Assembly (NCBI RefSeq): GCF_001423765.1
Contig: NZ_LMPG01000012.1
Location: forward strand, 218,400-282,399
Source of the DNA: Sphingomonas sp. Leaf343
GTDB taxonomy: Bacteria; Pseudomonadota; Alphaproteobacteria; Sphingomonadales; Sphingomonadaceae
Reading direction: 5' to 3'
Length of the DNA stretch: 64,000 nucleotides
The notes beneath the pieces were generated by a model. That model had not been told where the DNA came from and did not search any database. It worked only from the letters and a program-made list of their open reading frames with translations. Numbering within the stretch: the stretch's first letter is position 1; every line of letters starts with the position of its first letter. Below, one piece after another: positions 59,444 through 64,000 of the stretch. The translations under genes and the position numbers were made by a program.

Positions 59444-60828
59444 GCCGCCTCGTCGTCATCTCCAACCGCGTCGCCGTCCCGAAACAGGGCGAAAGCGGCA
59501 ATCAGGGCGGCCTCGCCGTCGCGCTGCAATCGGCATTGCGCCAGCATGGTGGCCTCTGGTTCGGCTGGTCGGGGGAGACGACCGAACAGTTCACCGGTAC
59601 CATCCACGATGCGGAGGGCGACGGCGTCACCACCGCGACGATCGACCTCGAGGAACAGGATATCGAGGAATATTACAACGGCTTCGCCAACCGCACCCTG
59701 TGGCCGCTGTTCCACTACCGCATCGACCTGACCGAGTTCGAACGCGATTTCGAGGGCGGCTATCAGCGCGTCAACCAGCGCTTCGCCGACACCGTCGCGC
59801 CGCTGATCGGCGACGACGACCTCGTCTGGGTCCACGACTATCACCTGATCCCGCTCGGCAGGAAGCTGCGCGAAGGCGGCCTGCGCAACCGGCTCGGCTT
59901 CTTCCTGCACACGCCGTGGCCGCCGACGCGGCTCCTGACCGCGCTGCCCAGCCACCGCAAGCTCGTCGAATCGCTCTTCGCCTACGACGTGGTCGGCTTC
60001 CATACCGAGGACTGGCTCGACAGTTTCCACCACTACGTCACCAGCCTGATGGGCGGCACCGTCGACGGCACCCGCGTCACCGTCGGCGACCGCACCATCT
60101 GCGCGATCATCGCCCCGATCGGCATCGACACCGCCGAGTTCGAGGCCGCCGCCACCTCCGAAGAAGCCCGTTTCGCGCGCGAGCGGATGTATATGTCCGC
60201 CACCGGCCGCAGCCTGATCGTCGGCGTCGACCGGCTCGACTATTCGAAGGGCCTGCATCAGCGCTTCCTCGGCTACGAACGCTTCCTCGCCAGCCAGCCG
60301 GAGCGGCGCGGCCTGACCAGCTTCCTCCAGATCGCCCCGCCCAGTCGGGAGAAGGTCGATACCTATCAGGAGATTCGTGGCGACCTCGATGCGCTGTCGG
60401 GCCGGATCAACGGCGAATATGCCGATATCGATTGGACGCCGATACGCTACGTCAATCGCGGCTATCCGCGACAGGACCTTGCCGGCATCTTCCGCGCCGC
60501 CCGCGTCGCGCTGGTCACACCCCTGCGGGACGGCATGAACCTCGTAGCGAAGGAGTATGTCGCGGCACAGGACCCGGAGGACCCCGGCGTCCTCGTCCTG
60601 TCCGTCTTCGCCGGCGCCGCCGAGCAGATGAAGGACGCGGTGCTGGTCAACCCGTACAGCGCGGAGGAGATGGCCGATGCCCTCGTCACCGCCCTGACCA
60701 TGCCGCGCGAGGAACGCATCCGGCGCTGGCAGGCCCTGATCGCCGGCGTCCGCGAACAGGACGTCTTCTGGTGGTGCGAACGGTTCCTGGACGCGCTGGA
60801 GGGCGTGGAGGAACACGAGATGGCGTGA
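59440..60828 (+). CDS. otsA: Alpha,alpha-trehalose-phosphate synthase (UDP-forming)
   Basis: OtsA, a GT20 glycosyltransferase, joins UDP-glucose and glucose 6-phosphate. The 462 residues contain the N-terminal loop ISNRVAVP..GGLAVAL, WVHDYHLIPL, GFFLHTPWP, GVDRLDYSKGL and TPLRDGMNLVAKEYVA. All are family signatures. The product probably serves as an osmoprotectant; the mechanosensitive channel gene next door fits that view. Confidence 0.95.
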   Translation: MSRLVVISNRVAVPKQGESGNQGGLAVALQSALRQHGGLWFGWSGETTEQFTGTIHDAEGDGVTTATIDLEEQDIEEYYNGFANRTLWPLFHYRIDLTEFERDFEGGYQRVNQRFADTVAPLIGDDDLVWVHDYHLIPLGRKLREGGLRNRLGFFLHTPWPPTRLLTALPSHRKLVESLFAYDVVGFHTEDWLDSFHHYVTSLMGGTVDGTRVTVGDRTICAIIAPIGIDTAEFEAAATSEEARFARERMYMSATGRSLIVGVDRLDYSKGLHQRFLGYERFLASQPERRGLTSFLQIAPPSREKVDTYQEIRGDLDALSGRINGEYADIDWTPIRYVNRGYPRQDLAGIFRAARVALVTPLRDGMNLVAKEYVAAQDPEDPGVLVLSVFAGAAEQMKDAVLVNPYSAEEMADALVTALTMPREERIRRWQALIAGVREQDVFWWCERFLDALEGVEEHEMA

Positions 60829-60943
60829 CAGGGCGGCGCGGGGTTCCCCTACACCGTCATCGCAGGGGAGCGACGCGACGAGACGACCACAGTCATGCCC
60901 GACCTGTCCTACACGACACCATTGCGGTATTCCCGACCATCGT

Positions 60944-61062
60944 CGCCGCACCCGTGCGGCGGGACCCGCTCTTTCCAAAGTCCGGCCCTCCTCCCGTCCT
61001 CCGCCACCCAAGTAGCGAATGGTCCCGCCTCCACGCGATATCCCGTGACCTTTGGGACCATT
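60944..61062. repeat. Two inverted repeats between otsA and the MscS gene
   Basis: CGCCGCA/TGCGGCG arms around CCCG (60944-60961), and AATGGTCCC (61018-61026) mirrored by GGGACCATT (61054-61062). They lie between two convergent genes and could act as terminators for either transcript. Confidence 0.4.
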
Positions 61063-61073
61063 GGCGGGCCGGA

Positions 61074-62162
61074 TCAGCCCGGCACCGCCACCGCGGCGGG
61101 CCGATCCGGCCACGTCACCCGCGTCCTCGGCAGCGCCTCCGGCATCTCCGTCCGCAGGAACGTCAACACCGCCTCGCGCACTTCGCACCGTAGGTCGAAC
61201 GCGGTCGATGCGTCCTTCGCCGTCATAAGGCCCCGCACTTCGATCGCTTCGGGCTTCGTATCCGTCACCTGACAGTTCCAGAACCGCCCGTCCCACAGCG
61301 CGCTCGCCTGTACCGCCTCCCCCACCTTGGCGCGCAACCGGGCGATGTCGGTGGCCGGATCGACATGCCAGAACACGGAGCCGAGCAGCCGGCTCGTCTC
61401 GCGCGTCCAGTTCTGGAAACTGTCCTCCAGGAACTTCGACACCGGCACGACCAGTCGCCGCTCGTCCCACAATTTGATCGTGACGAACGTCAGCCGGATC
61501 TCCTCGATCCGCCCCCACTCGCCGCCGACGATCACCACGTCGTCCAGCCGGATCGGCTCCGTAAAGGCCATCTGGATACCGGCGATCAGGTTCTTCAGCG
61601 CTGGCTGGGCCGCCGCACCGACGACGAGGCCGGCGATGCCCGCCGATGCCATCAGCGTGACGCCGATCGATCGCACCGCCGGGATCGACAGCAGCATCAG
61701 GCAGGCCGCGATGAACGCCACGAAAAAGATCCCGATCCGCCCGAGGATCGCCGTGCGCGTCCTGACCCGGCGCGCGGCCAGATTGTCCTCGACGCTGACG
61801 TCGGCGCGAAGCTCCATGATCGCGACCATCGCGCGGATGAAGCCGATCGCCAGCCAGCCGAACAGCGCCGGCACCGCGAAGCCCAGAAACTGGTCCCAGG
61901 GCGAATCGTCGACTCGGTTCAGGCGCAGGAACCGGATCGCGAACTGCGCCGCGATCACCGCGAACAGCCATTGCGACGGCCGCCGGATCGACGCGACGAT
62001 CAGCCCGCGTCCCTCCCGCGTCTTCGCCCGGCCCACCCGCTGCACCGCCCGCATGACGACGCCGTGCACGATCAGGCCGATCGCCACGGCCGCCGCGATC
62101 AGGATCGCATCTTGCAGCCATGCCCAGTCGGGCGGCAAATTCCATGATGTCAGTCTGCGCAT
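61074..62162 (-). CDS. MscS-family mechanosensitive channel
   Basis: A 362-residue channel with four to five membrane helices: about 17-36, 62-80, 96-113, 139-159, then the pore helix SAGIAGLVVGAAAQPALKNL with Gly/Ala packing, followed by the beta domain IRLDDVVIVGGEWGRIEEI and the C-terminal cage domain. It resembles the short YnaI/YbiO-like branch. Start ATG 62162. It would release solutes on osmotic downshift. It converges on otsA. Confidence 0.9.
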   Translation of the reverse strand: MRRLTSWNLPPDWAWLQDAILIAAAVAIGLIVHGVVMRAVQRVGRAKTREGRGLIVASIRRPSQWLFAVIAAQFAIRFLRLNRVDDSPWDQFLGFAVPALFGWLAIGFIRAMVAIMELRADVSVEDNLAARRVRTRTAILGRIGIFFVAFIAACLMLLSIPAVRSIGVTLMASAGIAGLVVGAAAQPALKNLIAGIQMAFTEPIRLDDVVIVGGEWGRIEEIRLTFVTIKLWDERRLVVPVSKFLEDSFQNWTRETSRLLGSVFWHVDPATDIARLRAKVGEAVQASALWDGRFWNCQVTDTKPEAIEVRGLMTAKDASTAFDLRCEVREAVLTFLRTEMPEALPRTRVTWPDRPAAVAVPG

Positions 62163-62237
62163 CGCTCCCGAACCGGCACGGCGACACGCTTGTTCCGCAG
62201 TGCAGCATTTCGGAAGTGCACCGAATGCCGCCGAATG

Positions 62238-62273
62238 CCTCCGTTCTGCCGGACTGGTCCGGCAGAACGGAGG
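62238..62273. terminator. Long perfect hairpin, 16-bp stem
   Basis: Arms at 62238-62253 and 62258-62273 are perfectly complementary (core TTCTGCCGGA / TCCGGCAGAA) with a CTGG loop. It lies 12 bases after the stop of the 62285-62836 gene and 75 bases before the MscS start, on the same strand. It should end or attenuate the upstream transcript even without a T-run. Confidence 0.6.
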
Positions 62274-62284
62274 TCGGCGACGGT

Positions 62285-62836
62285 CTACGCGGCCGGCTGC
62301 GTCGGGGCGGCAGCCGCCGGAACCGGAGCGGCGGCACCGGCCGGCGGCGGCGCATCGCCGCGCGGCCCCTTCGGTCCGCGGTGATCCGGCCCCCGATGGT
62401 CCGGACCGCCATCGGGACCATGTCCCCGGCCCGGCGGCGGTCCCATCGGACGAAGCGAGGTCACTTTGTTCGCTCCGTCGACCAGGAACGATGCGCGCAG
62501 CATGCCCTTGTCGTACCGGCCCTGCACGCTGACCGTCTGGCCCGCGGTCACCAGTGCGGTGTCGTCGCCCGCCCGGCCCAGATCGACCAGCGCGCGGCCG
62601 GTGCCGTCATCGGCGATGAACGTGTTGCCGAACACTTCGGCGACCCGGGCGCGGACCGTGACGACGCCGGTGTCGGACGCGACGAGACTGCGGATCGGGA
62701 CGGGCCGCATCGGGGCCATCTCAATCGACGGCTGCAGCGCATGGCCGGCGACGACGCCGGCGGTGCCACCGGCGGCGAGCAGGGCGACGGCGGCGATCGC
62801 CGCGCGGGTCTTGGTGGTGAAGGTGGGAAGGGGCAT
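62285..62836 (-). CDS. Membrane-anchored OB-fold-like protein with His/Gly/Pro-rich tail
   Basis: The 183-residue protein starts at ATG 62836 behind GGAGAT. Residues 13-31 form a signal anchor. Residues 50-120 (TGVVTVRARVAEVFGNTFIADDGTG, then VSVQGRYDKGMLRASFLV) resemble a small OB-fold, as in YgiW/YdeI-type stress proteins. The tail is rich in Gly, Pro, Asp and His (GRGHGPDGG, DHRGPDHRG) and could bind metal. It is divergent from a two-component system. Family assignment is tentative. Confidence 0.65.
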   Translation of the reverse strand: MPLPTFTTKTRAAIAAVALLAAGGTAGVVAGHALQPSIEMAPMRPVPIRSLVASDTGVVTVRARVAEVFGNTFIADDGTGRALVDLGRAGDDTALVTAGQTVSVQGRYDKGMLRASFLVDGANKVTSLRPMGPPPGRGHGPDGGPDHRGPDHRGPKGPRGDAPPPAGAAAPVPAAAAPTQPAA

Positions 62837-62890
62837 GATGTCATCTCCGTGGTTGATGTCCCGCTTCTACCCGGTCGCCGCCACGCCACG

Positions 62891-62919
62891 CTGAACCGCG
62901 CGGTTCAGTTTCGGTTTAG
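62891..62919 (+). promoter_or_regulatory. Palindrome and direct repeat upstream of the response regulator
   Basis: CTGAACCGC and GCGGTTCAG form a perfect 18-base palindrome (62891-62908). CGGTTCAG (62901-62908) is followed 11 bp later by CGGTTTAG (62912-62919), the one-turn spacing recognised by PhoP/QseB-type regulators. It is placed between two divergent genes and may be the regulator's own binding site. Confidence 0.55.
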
Positions 62920-62960
62920 CCTCCACGCCTAGCGCGCCTGGGCTGGAGATAGGGGAGACG

Positions 62961-63629
62961 ATGGTGCGCGTGTTGCTGGTGGAAGACGACACGGCTCTGG
63001 CGGAGGGGATCGCCCGCGCGCTCCGGGCCGAGCATTTCGCCGTCGACGTCGCCCGCGACGGCGAGGATGGCGGCCATCTAGGGTCGACCGAATCCTATGA
63101 CGCGATCGTGCTGGATCTGGGCCTGCCCCGGCGCGACGGATTGTCGGTGCTGACGGAATGGCGGCGGGAGGGGCGGACCGCGCCGGTGCTGATCCTGACC
63201 GCCCGCGACGCGTGGTCGGAAAAGGTCCAGGGCTTCAAGGCCGGCGCGGACGATTATCTGACCAAGCCGTTCCGGGTCGAGGAGCTGGTGATGCGCCTGC
63301 GCGCGCTGGTCCGCCGCGCCGCCGGCCACGCCGCCAGCGTCATCGCCTGCGGCGCGCTGGCCTTCGATGCGCAGACCGGCCAGTTCGAGCTTGACGGTCT
63401 GCCGCTGAAACTGACCGCGTTCGAATGGCGCGTGCTGTCGGCGCTGATCCTGCGCCGGGAGGTCGTGGTGGAGCGGCTCGACCTGCTGGAGCGGGTGTAC
63501 GAGGGCGATGCCGATGTCGATTCCAACTCGCTGGAGGTCATCATCGGTCGGCTGCGGCGCAAGATCGGCGCAGACCGGATCGAAACGGTGCGCGGCCGCG
63601 GCTACCGGCTGACGGCGGGATCGGCATGA
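62961..63629 (+). CDS. OmpR-family response regulator (QseB/PhoP type)
   Basis: The 222-residue regulator has a receiver domain (acidic pair Glu8/Asp9/Asp10, phospho-acceptor Asp52 in VLDLGLPRRDG, Thr80, Lys102) and a winged-helix DNA-binding domain (LKLTAFEWRVLSALI, NSLEVIIGRLRRKIG, ETVRGRGYRL). It overlaps the kinase gene as ATGA. The divergent exported protein is a plausible target. Stimulus unknown. Confidence 0.93.
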   Translation: MVRVLLVEDDTALAEGIARALRAEHFAVDVARDGEDGGHLGSTESYDAIVLDLGLPRRDGLSVLTEWRREGRTAPVLILTARDAWSEKVQGFKAGADDYLTKPFRVEELVMRLRALVRRAAGHAASVIACGALAFDAQTGQFELDGLPLKLTAFEWRVLSALILRREVVVERLDLLERVYEGDADVDSNSLEVIIGRLRRKIGADRIETVRGRGYRLTAGSA

Positions 63630-64000
63630 GGTTGCTGCCAAAATCCCTTCGCGGTCGCCTGTTGGTGACGGCGGGCGCGGCGCTGGTCGTGGCGCTGGCC
63701 TTCGCCGGCGTGGCGATCGGGCACGTGCTGGAACGCTTCGTCACACAGAACCTCGATGCGCGACTGGACGCCCAGATCGCCGTCGTCGCCCGCGCGATCC
63801 GCCCCGACGGTCGCCTCGATCCTGTGATGGCAGTCGACCTGCCCCCGTTTGACCGCCCCGGCAGCGGCTGGACGTGGCAGATCGAGGGACCCGGCGGAAC
63901 GCTGGCCTCCCGTTCCACCGCCACCCCGCCGCACAGGCTGCGTCGACGCGACCGGCATGCCGGCCCGGACGGTCCGCAGCCGTTCGAGGCACTCGCCCGT
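63626..64000 (+). CDS. Sensor histidine kinase, N-terminal part
   Basis: The frame starts at ATG 63626 inside the response-regulator stop and is open to the window edge (125 codons). MRLLPKSLRGRLLVTAGAALVVALAFAGVAIGHVLERFV gives a basic start and one membrane helix, then a periplasmic sensor region with DARLDAQIAVVARAI and WTWQIEGPGG. Kinase domains lie beyond the edge; the assignment comes from the sequence layout and pairing with the regulator. Confidence 0.85.
   Translation, partial: MRLLPKSLRGRLLVTAGAALVVALAFAGVAIGHVLERFVTQNLDARLDAQIAVVARAIRPDGRLDPVMAVDLPPFDRPGSGWTWQIEGPGGTLASRSTATPPHRLRRRDRHAGPDGPQPFEALAR

Overview
The window looks like chromosome of a sphingomonad (Sphingomonadaceae, probably Sphingomonas). 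The reasons are very high GC, TonB-era alphaproteobacterial operon orders (mdh-sucD-sucA-sucB-lpd; sdhCDA next to sdhB), a PEP-CTERM protein of the PEPA-x-WAM type, a GTTC-N7-GTTC LexA box in front of uvrA, a PccR-type propionate regulator, and the short GC-rich palindromes typical of these genomes. This assignment rests on gene content and recall of the family, not on a search. No rRNA, tRNA, CRISPR array, prophage or IS transposase was seen.

Layout. 1-10 kb: a truncated hypothetical gene, two secreted hypotheticals, uvrA under a LexA box, a PEP-CTERM protein overlapping tail to tail with a LuxR regulator, then a gene-poor stretch (about 7.7-9.2 kb) with palindromes and a row of very small minus-strand ORFs, then a DUF4893 lipoprotein. 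10.5-19.1 kb: a minus-strand TCA operon, mdh, GIY-YIG gene, sucD, sucA, sucB, DUF1877 gene, lpd, with palindromic repeats between genes and no sucC. 19-27 kb: zapE, a hotdog thioesterase, sdhB, then a ClpP-like gene, an SDR and a DUF433/DUF5615 toxin-antitoxin pair that separate sdhB from sdhCDA. 27-34 kb: two tandem soluble chemoreceptors, an SDR, prmA, phenylalanine hydroxylase, a TIGR02117 protein, an alpha/beta hydrolase, a small lipoprotein and a glycerophosphodiester phosphodiesterase.

35-43 kb is a molybdenum hydroxylase locus: a PaoABC-like three-subunit aldehyde oxidoreductase, a second, unaccompanied large subunit, an XdhC-type maturation factor and a MocA-like cytidylyltransferase. 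43-48 kb is a tripartite MacAB/NodT-type efflux operon. 48-58.6 kb is a propionyl-CoA pathway: pccA, bioB, methylmalonyl-CoA mutase, enoyl-CoA hydratase, methylmalonyl-CoA epimerase, a foreign-looking three-gene insert (ribbon-helix-helix-like protein, coiled-coil protein, membrane thioredoxin), pccB and the divergent regulator pccR. Propionyl-CoA would be carboxylated by PccAB (biotin from BioB), epimerised and isomerised to succinyl-CoA, which feeds the SucD/Sdh/Mdh steps encoded 30-40 kb away. 58.7-62.2 kb carries trehalose synthesis (otsB-otsA) and a MscS channel, which suggests osmotic stress functions. The window ends with a His/Gly/Pro-rich periplasmic protein divergent from an OmpR-family response regulator and a truncated histidine kinase.

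The observations most worth following are the GIY-YIG gene bracketed by inverted palindromes inside the TCA operon, the paired globin-like soluble chemoreceptors that seem to lack a haem-binding histidine, the three-gene insert in the propionate operon, and several perfect dyads in promoter positions (before mdh, pccB/pccR and the response regulator). I found no clearly novel defence or mobile system.
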